DNA of 64,000 nucleotides, taken from an uncultured Paracoccaceae bacterium. Its GTDB lineage: Bacteria > Pseudomonadota > Alphaproteobacteria > Rhodobacterales > Rhodobacteraceae. Shown here in pieces: positions 17,852 through 26,332 of the stretch (the stretch's first letter is position 1; each line of letters starts with the position of its first letter). The stretch spans positions 62,001 through 126,000 of the forward strand of contig CANMPD010000006.1 of assembly GCA_947499635.1 (NCBI GenBank), written 5' to 3'. A model generated the notes under the pieces. That model was not told where the DNA came from. It searched no databases and saw nothing but the letters and a program-made list of their open reading frames with translations. The position numbers were made by a program, and so were the translations under genes.

Positions 17852-19132
17852 ATGAATTTTCTGAAATCAACAGCTCTGGGCGCTGTCGCGCTCGGAATGA
17901 GCACAACCGCAACATTAGCGGCGGATTGCACCACAAAAGTTGGTGTTCTGCATTCACTGTCAGGCACAATGGCTATTTCAGAGACGACGCTGAAAGATAC
18001 AATGCTGATGCTGGTGGCGGACCAAAATGAAAAGGGTGGTCTGCTAGGCTGCGAGCTTGAGGCCGTGGTTGTTGACCCTGCCTCTGACTGGCCACTCTTT
18101 GCTGAAAAAGCACGCGAACTGATCAGTGTACATGAAGTTGATGTGATCTTTGGTAACTGGACATCGGTAAGCCGTAAATCAGTTCTGCCAGTGATCGAAG
18201 AACTGAACGGTTTGTTGTTCTACCCGGTTCAATATGAGGGCGAAGAGAGCTCTAAGAACGTCTTCTATACGGGTGCGGCGCCAAACCAACAAGCGATCCC
18301 GGCGACAGATTATTTCCTCGACGAACTTGGTGTTGAGAAGTTTGCGCTGTTGGGAACCGACTATGTATACCCACGCACGACCAATAATATTCTGGAATCA
18401 TACCTGAAAGATAAGGGTATTGCGCCGGAAGACATCTTTGTGAACTATACCCCATTTGGACATTCAGACTGGTCAAAGATCGTTGCTGACGTTGTCGCGC
18501 TGGGCGCGGATGGCAAGAAAGTTGGCGTGATCTCAACCATCAATGGTGATGCTAACATTGGCTTTTACAAAGAGCTGGCAGCAGCAGGTATCTCAGCGGA
18601 CGATATCCCTGTTGTTGCATTCTCTGTTGGTGAAGAAGAGCTGTCCGGTTTGGATACATCTAACCTTGTTGGCCACTTGGCTGCTTGGAACTACTTCCAG
18701 TCCGCAGACACCGAAGCCAACGAAGAATTCATCGATAAGTGGAAAACACTTATGGGCGAAGAGCGTGTGACCAATGATCCAATGGAAGCGCACTACATTG
18801 GTTTTAACATGTGGGCAAACGCGGTTGAAGCGGCGGGTACGACTGATGTCGATGCTGTTCGCACTGCCATGTATGGTCAAAAGTTTCCAAACTTGACAGG
18901 TGGTACAGCGGAAATGCTGCCAAACCATCACCTTGCTAAGCCTGTGCTGATTGGTGAGATCCAAGAAGATGGTCAATTCGACATCATTTCTGCGACAGAT
19001 CCAGTTCCAGGTGATGCATGGACTGATTTCTTGCCAGAGTCCGCGGTTCTGGTCTCAGACTGGAAAGATTTGGGCTGTGGAATGTACGACACGTCCACAT
19101 CAACATGTGTTCAGCTGAAATCAAACTACTAA
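17852..19132 (+). CDS. urtA: urea ABC transporter, substrate-binding protein
   Basis: Periplasmic urea-binding protein of 426 residues. A signal peptide (MNFLKSTALGAVALGMSTTA, cleavage near TLAA-DC) is followed by TKVGVLHSLSGTMAISETTL, the LivJ/UrtA N-terminal signature. VVDPASDWPLFAEKARELI, NWTSVSRKSVLPVIEELNGL, YPVQYEGEESSKNVFYTGAA and WKDLGCGMYDTSTSTC are typical of UrtA rather than amino-acid binders. GGAGGG at 17843-17848 fixes the start; an in-frame codon at 17810 has no such site. It heads the urtABCDE operon beside urease, which supports urea as ligand. Confidence 0.95.
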   Translation: MNFLKSTALGAVALGMSTTATLAADCTTKVGVLHSLSGTMAISETTLKDTMLMLVADQNEKGGLLGCELEAVVVDPASDWPLFAEKARELISVHEVDVIFGNWTSVSRKSVLPVIEELNGLLFYPVQYEGEESSKNVFYTGAAPNQQAIPATDYFLDELGVEKFALLGTDYVYPRTTNNILESYLKDKGIAPEDIFVNYTPFGHSDWSKIVADVVALGADGKKVGVISTINGDANIGFYKELAAAGISADDIPVVAFSVGEEELSGLDTSNLVGHLAAWNYFQSADTEANEEFIDKWKTLMGEERVTNDPMEAHYIGFNMWANAVEAAGTTDVDAVRTAMYGQKFPNLTGGTAEMLPNHHLAKPVLIGEIQEDGQFDIISATDPVPGDAWTDFLPESAVLVSDWKDLGCGMYDTSTSTCVQLKSNY

Positions 19133-19156
19133 GTTGATGCATGGTTAGATCTTTAG

Positions 19157-19180
19157 AAATGCGCCTTGATTGGCGCATTT
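19157..19180 (+). other. hairpin between urtA and urtB
   Basis: AAATGCGCC (19157-19165) pairs perfectly with GGCGCATTT (19172-19180). It sits 25 nt after the urtA stop and 33 nt before urtB. Such hairpins after binding-protein genes commonly act as partial terminators or protect the upstream mRNA, giving more binding protein than permease. There is only a TTT tail. Confidence 0.6.
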
Positions 19181-19212
19181 CGCAATTTAGGTCGCACAGA
19201 GAAAGACCAAGA

Positions 19213-21180
19213 ATGAAACGACTGTTCTTTGCGTGCCTGGCGTTATGTTTCGCCTGTCAGATGGCGTTTGCGCAAAATACTCATGCAAATTTGGGACCTC
19301 TACAGGCTGTCTTGCAAGAACATGCCCAGAATGTTGCCAAGCCATCCCGTAAAACTATTACCCCTGTGATTGACGCGATTGTCGCATCTCATCTTGAAAA
19401 TGTTCCCGCATTTTTAGAAGCATGGCAGGCCAAAGAGGTCTGGCAACGTAAATCTGATGGTGGTTTCTTTTACGGTGAGGAAGTCGCAAAACGGACCTAT
19501 GCGTTGCGTGATTTTGACACCGATATGATCGTCGGAGAGTTTGCAAAGAAAGAACTCAAACAGCTAAAACCCAACAGTGGTGTACGCGGTTTAATCGCGA
19601 CTGCATTGGTTAAGTTTCAATTGTCGGACCCTGATGTTGTTCGCCGTCGCGCGGCGCTATTGGCAATTGAGCGCAGTCCACAGCCGGAGCTTTTGGCACC
19701 TTTGCGTGAATCCATTGCCGCAGAAACCAACGCAGATATTCACGCACGCAAAGAGCGCCTAGAACGTCTGCTGACGATCGCATTTGATACGGACATCGCT
19801 GAACGCATTTCTGCAATCGAGGAAATGTCGTCTGATCTCAGTGTTGATGTGCGTGCAGCCCTTAATCCTTTGGTCGTAACGACGCTGCATGCTGCGGAAA
19901 ATTTGCCTGTTGAGCAAAATATTACAAAGATTTTGAAACCTGGATCTGTAGGGCTGTCTTTGAACGAGGCTTATGATCTTTTGGTCGAGATGGGCGTGGC
20001 GGACGTTCAAACCACACCTGCTATGATGAAAACAGCGTTGGCAAATCATATTATTGATGGTCGTGTCGCCGGTATTCCATTGGTGCAATTGTCTGAGCTT
20101 GAAAAGCGCGAACAAGCCTATACTGCGTTAGAGAGCGAAGGTAAGGTGCCGCCGTTTATTGGAGCGGATCAAATCGCCAAAACCGTGGCGCAATATCATT
20201 TCTACGAAACCTATGCTGAACCCAATCCGAGTGTGACCGAAGCGGCTGAGCGTGCATTGGCGTCCATCGAGACACGTGTGCAGATAAACCAAACGCTCGA
20301 TCTTAGCCTCGATGCGATTTCCTTAGCATCTATTTACTTTCTGGCGGCAATTGGTCTTGCAATCACATTTGGTGTGATGGGCGTCATCAATATGGCGCAT
20401 GGAGAGTTCATCATGATGGGGGCCTATACCGGCTATATCGTACAGCAGGTGATCCCAAACCACACGGTCTCAATTCTGGTTGCAATCCCGCTTGCGTTTG
20501 CGGTGACTTTTGCTGCGGGTGTTGTGATGGAGCGTTTGGTGATCCGCCATCTTTATAACCGGCCGCTGGAAACGCTTCTTGCCACATTTGGGATCTCGAT
20601 TGCTTTACAACAATTGGCGAAGAATATCTTTGGTACACAGGCACGCCCGCTGACATCGCCTGCGTGGCTTGATGGGGCATGGGTTCTGAATGATATTGTG
20701 TCTATCAGCTACATCCGTATTGCGATTTTCGTCTTGGCACTGGTCTTCTTGGCGGCATTTTTGTTCATCATGCGCCGGACGCGTTTGGGTCTAGAGACAC
20801 GAGCGGTTACGCAAAATCCCCGTATGGCGGCTGCGATGGGGATCAATCCAGAACGTGTGAACATGATGACCTTTGGTTTGGGGTCTGGGATTGCCGGGAT
20901 CGCCGGCGTTGCAATTGGCCTCTATGCCAAAGTGACATCTGAGATGGGCAGCGATTACATCGTTCAAAGCTTTATGACTGTTGTGGTCGGGGGTGTTGGC
21001 AATATCTGGGGCGCTTTGCTGGGCGCAGGTATGATCGGGACACTGCAAAAAGGGATCGAGTGGTTTAATCCGTCCAATACGCTGGCAGCACAGACGTATA
21101 TGATCATCTTTATCATCATTTTCATCCAGTTCCGGCCACGGGGTATCATTGCCCTCAAAGGCCGTGCCGCAGGAGATTAA
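19213..21180 (+). CDS. urtB: urea ABC transporter, permease UrtB
   Basis: Inner-membrane permease of 655 residues. It has a signal-peptide-like start (MKRLFFACLALCFACQMAFA), then a soluble helical N-terminal region of about 370 residues that is typical of UrtB, with repeat-like stretches such as DPDVVRRRAALLAI, then a LivH-type membrane domain beginning near SIYFLAAIGLAITFGVMGVI then NMAHGEFIMMGAYTG. TRLGLETRAVTQNPRMAAAM is the cytoplasmic loop that contacts the ATPases. The start at 19213 is preferred because it gives a proper signal peptide; an in-frame ATG at 19141 overlaps the hairpin. Confidence 0.94.
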   Translation: MKRLFFACLALCFACQMAFAQNTHANLGPLQAVLQEHAQNVAKPSRKTITPVIDAIVASHLENVPAFLEAWQAKEVWQRKSDGGFFYGEEVAKRTYALRDFDTDMIVGEFAKKELKQLKPNSGVRGLIATALVKFQLSDPDVVRRRAALLAIERSPQPELLAPLRESIAAETNADIHARKERLERLLTIAFDTDIAERISAIEEMSSDLSVDVRAALNPLVVTTLHAAENLPVEQNITKILKPGSVGLSLNEAYDLLVEMGVADVQTTPAMMKTALANHIIDGRVAGIPLVQLSELEKREQAYTALESEGKVPPFIGADQIAKTVAQYHFYETYAEPNPSVTEAAERALASIETRVQINQTLDLSLDAISLASIYFLAAIGLAITFGVMGVINMAHGEFIMMGAYTGYIVQQVIPNHTVSILVAIPLAFAVTFAAGVVMERLVIRHLYNRPLETLLATFGISIALQQLAKNIFGTQARPLTSPAWLDGAWVLNDIVSISYIRIAIFVLALVFLAAFLFIMRRTRLGLETRAVTQNPRMAAAMGINPERVNMMTFGLGSGIAGIAGVAIGLYAKVTSEMGSDYIVQSFMTVVVGGVGNIWGALLGAGMIGTLQKGIEWFNPSNTLAAQTYMIIFIIIFIQFRPRGIIALKGRAAGD

Positions 21181-21183
21181 ACT

Positions 21184-21663
21184 ATGACAATCGTGGTCGA
21201 GATTGCAGATCTGTCTGCGCCGGGATTGGCAGCGCTGGTTGCGCGTCACACACAGTTTTGCGACGGAACGGCACCTGCTGAAAGCTGCCATCGTTATGAT
21301 ATCGACGCGCTGGCGGCCAAAGACCTGACAGTTTGGCAGGCACGTAGCAATGATTTGATCGTTGGTATGTGTGCGTTGAAAGTATTGTCTGACACGGCTG
21401 GAGAGATCAAATCCATGCATACATTGGACAGTGCCCGCGGTAAGGGAGTCGCGAGAAAATTGCTTGCGACGCTAATGGATGCGGCACAGTCAAAGGGCAT
21501 GCAAACCTTATGGCTAGAAACCGGAGTCCATCCAGATTTCGCAGCCGCCCGTGCCCTGTATGCGGCACATGGTTTTAATGAGACCGGACCTTTTGCAGAT
21601 TATGTTCTCGACCCACATTCGACCTTTATGACCAGATCAATGACGCCGGAGCTTGCCACATGA
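21184..21663 (+). CDS. GNAT-family N-acetyltransferase inside the urt operon
   Basis: 159-residue acetyltransferase gene between urtB and urtC, starting 3 nt after urtB and overlapping urtC by 4 nt (ATGA), so it is part of the transcript. GNAT features are IVGMCALKVLSDTAGEIKSM (beta strands 3-4), the acetyl-CoA loop DSARGKGVARKLLATLMDAA, TLWLETGVHPDFAAARALY and AAHGFNETGPFADYV. It resembles the YedL/PhnO-like small-molecule branch with the ETG...FxPARxLYxxxGF pattern. Substrate unknown; it is not part of the standard urtABCDE set, and nothing in the sequence ties it to urea chemistry. Confidence 0.9.
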   Translation: MTIVVEIADLSAPGLAALVARHTQFCDGTAPAESCHRYDIDALAAKDLTVWQARSNDLIVGMCALKVLSDTAGEIKSMHTLDSARGKGVARKLLATLMDAAQSKGMQTLWLETGVHPDFAAARALYAAHGFNETGPFADYVLDPHSTFMTRSMTPELAT

Positions 21664-22829
21664 ACCGTAGCTTTATCGCGCGCAACCCGTCTGTGTTGGT
21701 CTTTTTGGGATGTCTTGCGCTGTTTACACTTTGCGTCACTGTGTTTTCTGAGGGCGCCGGTGTCGGTGGTATCTCTACAAGCTTTATCAAAACACTTGGC
21801 AAGACGTTATGTCTGTGTCTTGTCGCAATCGCTATGGACTTGATCTGGGGATATTGCGGTATTTTAAGTCTTGGTCATTTCGCATTTTTTGGGATTGGCG
21901 GATATATGATCGGTATGTGGCTGATGTATGCACGCACCGAACTGATCGTTGAGGCATCTTTGGCGCAAAATGATATCCCTCCGACAGCCCAAGAGGTGAT
22001 AGATGGGATCGGGACGCAAATCTTTGGTGTTGTGGGCAGTTCTGATTTTCCGGTTATCTGGATTTTTGCCGACAGTCTCGTGATGCAGCTGATGTTGGTG
22101 CTTATTGTGCCTGCGGTTTTGGCGGGGGTGTTTGGCTGGTTGGCTTTTCGTTCACGGGTAACCGGGGTGTATTTGTCGATTTTGACACAGGCGATGACCT
22201 TAGCGCTCGCGCTGTATCTGTTTCAAAATGACAGCGGATTGCGAGGAAACAACGGGCTATCAGGTCTGCAAAACTTACCAGGGGTCGAGGCACCACAGTC
22301 GTTGGTATCTCTGTGGTTCTTTTGGGGATCTGCCTTTGCGCTGGGTGTTGGGTATATTCTGGCGTCGATGATTATCGCTGGAAAGTTCGGCTCTGTGATC
22401 CGTGGCATTCGCGACAATGAGGCGCGTGTACGCTTTTTAGGGTATTCGGTCGAAAGTTTTAAGCTGATGCTTTTTGTCGTAACAGCCATGATCGCCGCGA
22501 TTGCGGGTGCGTTGTATTACCCCCAGGCGGGCATCATTAACCCTGCAGAAATTGCGCCAATTGCGTCGATATATCTTGCGGTTTGGGTTGCGATTGGTGG
22601 ACGTGGACGTCTTTATGGTGCGGTTCTAGGCGCTGCATTCGTATCGTTGCTGTCGACGTGGTTCACGGGCGGCCAAGTCCCAAGCGTAAATCTGGGTATC
22701 TACACTATTGATTGGGTGGATTGGTGGCAGATTATCTTGGGGTTATCCTTTGTCTTTGTGACGCTTTTTGCGCCCAAAGGTATTGGTGGTTTGTTTGATA
22801 TCCTCACGAAAAAAGGGCGCAGCTCATGA
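21660..22829 (+). CDS. urtC: urea ABC transporter, permease UrtC
   Basis: Second membrane subunit, 389 residues, LivM type. Eight or more hydrophobic segments are visible, with the family stretches YCGILSLGHFAFFGIGGYMI and FRSRVTGVYLSILTQAMTLA. The coupling loop IRGIRDNEARVRFLGYSVES comes before a C-terminal membrane block with GRGRLYGAVLGAAFVSLLST. An insertion between helices 2 and 3 (LIVEASLAQNDIPPTAQEVI) is usual for UrtC. Starts inside the acetyltransferase stop codon and ends overlapping urtD by 4 nt. Confidence 0.95.
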   Translation: MNRSFIARNPSVLVFLGCLALFTLCVTVFSEGAGVGGISTSFIKTLGKTLCLCLVAIAMDLIWGYCGILSLGHFAFFGIGGYMIGMWLMYARTELIVEASLAQNDIPPTAQEVIDGIGTQIFGVVGSSDFPVIWIFADSLVMQLMLVLIVPAVLAGVFGWLAFRSRVTGVYLSILTQAMTLALALYLFQNDSGLRGNNGLSGLQNLPGVEAPQSLVSLWFFWGSAFALGVGYILASMIIAGKFGSVIRGIRDNEARVRFLGYSVESFKLMLFVVTAMIAAIAGALYYPQAGIINPAEIAPIASIYLAVWVAIGGRGRLYGAVLGAAFVSLLSTWFTGGQVPSVNLGIYTIDWVDWWQIILGLSFVFVTLFAPKGIGGLFDILTKKGRSS

Positions 22830-23572
22830 GTATGAACACTCTGCTTGAGGTGTCAGGCGTCTCTGTCAGTTTTGACGGGTTCAAAGCAATCAACAATTTG
22901 TCGTTTCAAATTGGGCCAGCAGAATTACGTGCAGTAATTGGCCCCAATGGGGCTGGTAAAACCACGTTTATGGATATCGTTACGGGCAAAACACGCCCCG
23001 ACGAAGGCCGTATTCTATGGGGTGAAAAATCTGTGTCTCTTCTCAATATGAGCGAAGCACAGATTGCGCGTGCGGGTGTTGGGCGTAAATTTCAAAAACC
23101 CACAGTGTTTGAAACACAAACTGTGCGTGAAAACCTGATGATGGCGCTTAAAAATAAGCGTGATTGGTGGGCCGTTTTGACCTTTAAGCCAAGATCGAAC
23201 GATTTCGATCGAATACAAAAGGTTGCACAGGAAATCGGCTTGGCAGAGCAATTAGATCGGGTCGCAGCAGAGCTGTCGCATGGACAAAAACAATGGCTGG
23301 AAATCGGGATGCTTCTGGCGCAAGAACCACGTTTGTTATTGGTCGATGAACCTGCTGCGGGGATGACGCCGGAAGAGCGTGAGCACACCACTGCATTGTT
23401 GGTTGAGGCTGCAAAAACACGTGCAGTCGTGGTGGTCGAACACGATATGGAATTCGTACGACGCCTCAATTGCAAAGTGACTGTTTTGCACGAGGGTGCC
23501 GTGCTCGCCGAAGGTGCACTGGACCATGTCACCGCCAATCCTGATGTTATTGATGTGTATTTGGGGCGTTAA
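22826..23572 (+). CDS. urtD: urea ABC transporter, ATP-binding protein UrtD
   Basis: Cytoplasmic ATPase, 248 residues, LivG type. Walker A is GPNGAGKTTFMDIVTG, the Q-loop region is GVGRKFQKPTVFETQTVREN, the signature is ELSHGQKQWLEIGMLLAQEP (a UrtD-like variant in place of LSGG), and Walker B is LLLVDEPAAGMTPEE with the switch His in VVVEHDMEFVRRL. The UrtD-specific signature and the context support assignment to urea uptake. Confidence 0.95.
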   Translation: MSMNTLLEVSGVSVSFDGFKAINNLSFQIGPAELRAVIGPNGAGKTTFMDIVTGKTRPDEGRILWGEKSVSLLNMSEAQIARAGVGRKFQKPTVFETQTVRENLMMALKNKRDWWAVLTFKPRSNDFDRIQKVAQEIGLAEQLDRVAAELSHGQKQWLEIGMLLAQEPRLLLVDEPAAGMTPEEREHTTALLVEAAKTRAVVVVEHDMEFVRRLNCKVTVLHEGAVLAEGALDHVTANPDVIDVYLGR

Positions 23573-23576
23573 GATT

Positions 23577-24272
23577 ATGTTAGACCTACAAGATATCACA
23601 CTACATTACGGCCATAGTCAAATTTTACACGGTATCTCGATGCAGGCCGAGGTAGGGGAAATCACCTGTGTTATGGGGTGCAACGGTGTTGGAAAAACCT
23701 CGCTTATGAAGGCGATTACCGGTACGCATCAGCGCTCGGGTGGGACGATGATGTTGGACGGAGAGACGTTGGGCGCTATGTCAGCGTATGCTTTGGCACA
23801 AAAGGGCATCGCCTATGTGCCGCAAGGGCGTGATATTTTTCCGCTGCTGACGGTGCGTGAAAACCTTGAGACTGGTTTTGCGTGTTTGCCCAAAAGTCAG
23901 CATGTCATTCCTGATCATATTTTTGAACTGTTCCCAGTGCTGCGCAAAATGATCGATCGCCGCGGCGGGGATTTGTCCGGGGGACAGCAACAGCAGTTGG
24001 CGATTGCACGCGCGCTGATCACACGGCCCAAGCTGTTGGTTCTGGACGAGCCAACTGAAGGGATCCAGCCGAATATCATCCAGCAAATCGGCGAGGTGAT
24101 CCAGCTGCTACGTACGCAAGGTGAAATGGCGATTGTCTTGGTCGAACAATATTTTGATTTTGCCTATGCGCTAGGGGATCGTTTTGTTGTTCTACGTCGG
24201 GGCGAGGTCGTTATGTCAGGCGACAAAGAAACCGTGCGCCGGGATGAATTGTTAGAAGGTGTGGCAGTGTAA
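23577..24272 (+). CDS. urtE: urea ABC transporter, ATP-binding protein UrtE
   Basis: Second ATPase of the heterodimer, 231 residues, LivF type. It begins MLDLQDITLHYGHSQILHG, with Walker A GCNGVGKTSLMKAITG, Q-loop GIAYVPQGRDIFPLLTVREN, signature DLSGGQQQQLAIARALI, Walker B LLVLDEPTEGIQPNIIQQIG, and H-loop VEQYFDFAYALGD. The start at 23577, 4 nt after urtD, removes 27 residues of out-of-frame urtD overlap that a longer start at 23496 would add. It is the last gene of the operon and faces the SDR operon. Confidence 0.95.
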   Translation: MLDLQDITLHYGHSQILHGISMQAEVGEITCVMGCNGVGKTSLMKAITGTHQRSGGTMMLDGETLGAMSAYALAQKGIAYVPQGRDIFPLLTVRENLETGFACLPKSQHVIPDHIFELFPVLRKMIDRRGGDLSGGQQQQLAIARALITRPKLLVLDEPTEGIQPNIIQQIGEVIQLLRTQGEMAIVLVEQYFDFAYALGDRFVVLRRGEVVMSGDKETVRRDELLEGVAV

Positions 24273-24301
24273 GCGCAGACACCAAAGGATCCGCATGGAG
24301 G

Positions 24302-25027
24302 TCACGCAGGGATTTCCTGTCCTGCCCAATCAAACAGTTTTCCGCTGTCCTGAGGTGTGATGCTCTCCAGTACGGTTTTTAGTTTTTGCGCTGCAAAATC
24401 TGCGTCAAATAACTGCTCGGCGCGGATGTTTGCTTGAAAGGGGGCTGACAGATTGGTCTGTACCGTTCCCGGATGCAGGCCGACACAACACGAACTGGAA
24501 TTCAATCGTGTCATTTCGATCGCATAACATTTCATAAGCATATTGAGAGCTGCCTTTGACGCGCGATAAGCATGCCAACCGCCCATCCTATTGTCTGATA
24601 TAGATCCGACGCGGGCTGAGAGGGCAGCGAACTTGGTAATTCCTTGGCGTGGCATGATCGGTAAAAAATGCTTTGCGACCAAAGCTGGCGCGAAGGTATT
24701 CGCTGCGAAAATCTCGTTAAACGCACCGAGATCCTGTTGTCGCAGAGTTTTTTCTGGCCGCAGCCTATCTCCGTCTGACAACAGACCAGTTGCAATTATG
24801 ATCAGGTCAGGCGAGGTGGTTTTTTGAGTAAGGTTCGCAAGCTCTGCGTCAGACAACATGTCGATTTGGTGACAGATCACGTTGGGTAAGTTTTTAACCT
24901 GAGGATCAATGTCGCTGCGGCTTACAGCATGCAGTGTATCCCCCTGCATAAGCTCTGTCTGATAAGCCGAAATCAATGCACGGCCAATACCGCCATTTGC
25001 TCCAAAGATTATGATCTGGCGTGACAT
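24302..25027 (-). CDS. short-chain dehydrogenase/reductase (C-factor-like)
   Basis: NAD(P)-dependent SDR of 241 residues, last gene of the six-gene lipid operon. The nucleotide loop is IIIFGANGGIGRALISAYQ, and the catalytic pair lies in HAYRASKAALNMLMKCYAIE (YxxxK) preceded by KFAALSARVGSISDNRMGG. HPGTVQTNLSAPFQANI is the usual post-catalytic segment. I start it at 25027 (MSRQIIIFG); its ATG overlaps the stop of the upstream SDR by one base. Substrate unknown; the operon suggests a role in lipid or carbonyl chemistry under oxidative stress. Confidence 0.88.
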   Translation of the reverse strand: MSRQIIIFGANGGIGRALISAYQTELMQGDTLHAVSRSDIDPQVKNLPNVICHQIDMLSDAELANLTQKTTSPDLIIIATGLLSDGDRLRPEKTLRQQDLGAFNEIFAANTFAPALVAKHFLPIMPRQGITKFAALSARVGSISDNRMGGWHAYRASKAALNMLMKCYAIEMTRLNSSSCCVGLHPGTVQTNLSAPFQANIRAEQLFDADFAAQKLKTVLESITPQDSGKLFDWAGQEIPA

Positions 25028-25749
25028 CAAAGAAACCTCTGAATTAGGCGGCGCGGCAGCAGGGCTGCTATATGGAAAACCCATGAAAACGGAGCGGGAA
25101 AGCTGCTGTGAAGGTGTTTGCGTTTGATCGCGTTTATACAAGTGGTTGCGGCTTGTTGGGGTGTACGTAGCATTGGCATTTTAAAGTTGTTCTTGTCAGT
25201 GAGGCGCGTCTTTATAAAGCCGGGATTGATCACTTGGACATGAATATCGGTATTTTTCAGATCGGCTTGCATATTCTCGCCAAGATGGATCAGGGCTGCT
25301 TTAGATGCACCATAACCGATTGCTGAGGGGAGGCCGAAGTAACCTGCAAGAGACCCAATCAGCACAATATGACCATTCCCACGTTTGAGCAGTTTAGGCA
25401 TGAAACGCCCTAAGACTCGCATTGCACCCATGAAATTGACGTCGCAGATTTGCTCGGCAGTTTCCATATGCCAGTTCTGTGTGGACATAGGGTCATACAG
25501 ACCCGCACAATATACGATGCCATAGACGTCTGGTAAGGTTGAAACTGCTTGCGCGATGCTGTGGGCGTCGGTGACATCCATTGGTAGTGCGATAGCTGTC
25601 TCTAGGCTGTGTGCTAGCTGGTCGAGCCGCTGGGAGGGGCGCGCCGAGAGAATAAGATGTGCGCCCTCGCGATCAAGGGCTTGGGCCAAGGCGCGGCCCA
25701 AACCCTCACTTGCGCCGATGATCCACCATGTTTGACCAGCAAAGCTCAT
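25027..25749 (-). CDS. short-chain dehydrogenase/reductase
   Basis: Second SDR, 240 residues, of the classical type. The Rossmann loop is WWIIGASEGLGRALAQALDR; LPMDVTDAHSIAQAV binds the adenine ring; the active site is VLIGSLAGYFGLPSAIGYGA then SKAALIHLGENM; VQVINPGFIKTRLTDKN follows. The C-terminus has a hydrophobic stretch (FPAPFSWVFHIAALLPRRLI), which suggests membrane association and hence a lipid substrate. Its start overlaps the DUF3833-like gene by 4 nt. An SDR gene belongs to the corresponding RpoE-controlled cluster of Rhodobacter as I recall it. Confidence 0.88.
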   Translation of the reverse strand: MSFAGQTWWIIGASEGLGRALAQALDREGAHLILSARPSQRLDQLAHSLETAIALPMDVTDAHSIAQAVSTLPDVYGIVYCAGLYDPMSTQNWHMETAEQICDVNFMGAMRVLGRFMPKLLKRGNGHIVLIGSLAGYFGLPSAIGYGASKAALIHLGENMQADLKNTDIHVQVINPGFIKTRLTDKNNFKMPMLRTPQQAATTCINAIKRKHLHSSFPAPFSWVFHIAALLPRRLIQRFL

Positions 25750-26306
25750 AACGTGTCTTTTGGTTTGTCAGGGCGAATTGTCGCGACCAGTTCTACAACC
25801 TTTATACCAAACTTCCGCATTTCCGACCGATTGATTATCGTGCCATTTTCCATCAGATACATCCAGTCGACGACGTCCAGTTCATGTCCGCCAGATGCAT
25901 CTGGGATGCGAATTCGGTAGGTTAGTCGCGAGGCTGAACCAATCTGAGCCCCTGTTGCTTCTCCGATAATATCATCTGCCAGTGCTGTGAAACGGCTATC
26001 GTCGGCAAGGTTTAGACGCCATTCGCGATGTTGTTGAGTTCCATCTTCATAAATGAAGTCTTCGCTGAGGACGCCACTTGTACCCTGCCATGTTCCTTTC
26101 ATTTGGGCAACAAATCGCGAGACAACACGGCCGGTTGGGCCATAGATTACACCTTCGGACACCATATCCCCACTAAGATGCGTGCGAATGTCAAATGTGG
26201 GGTTGGTATCTTGATAGTCGGTAAGTTTTTGAGCGCGAAAATTGAACCCGGGCCGCCAGAGCACAAGAATAATCAGACTTAAGGCAAGTATCACGGTGAA
26301 GGTCAT
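25746..26306 (-). CDS. DUF3833-like protein, membrane-anchored
   Basis: 186-residue protein with an N-terminal membrane anchor (MTFTVILALSLIILVLWRPG) and a soluble beta-rich domain. The stretches FNFRAQKLTDYQDTNPTF, SGDMVSEGVIYGPTGRVVSR and LDVVDWMYLMENGTIINRSE fit what I know as DUF3833, a lipocalin-like fold that often accompanies CFA-synthase genes. I chose the start at 26306 so that the anchor is N-terminal. The role may be lipid binding or transfer at the membrane; this is inference. Confidence 0.75.
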   Translation of the reverse strand: MTFTVILALSLIILVLWRPGFNFRAQKLTDYQDTNPTFDIRTHLSGDMVSEGVIYGPTGRVVSRFVAQMKGTWQGTSGVLSEDFIYEDGTQQHREWRLNLADDSRFTALADDIIGEATGAQIGSASRLTYRIRIPDASGGHELDVVDWMYLMENGTIINRSEMRKFGIKVVELVATIRPDKPKDTL

Positions 26307-26332
26307 CGCGTTTCCTTTGGTGGTCGGTGAGA

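Noticed and set aside
19141-19212. Longer urtB start at 19141
   Set aside because: It would encode the hairpin and place 24 residues before a clear signal peptide.
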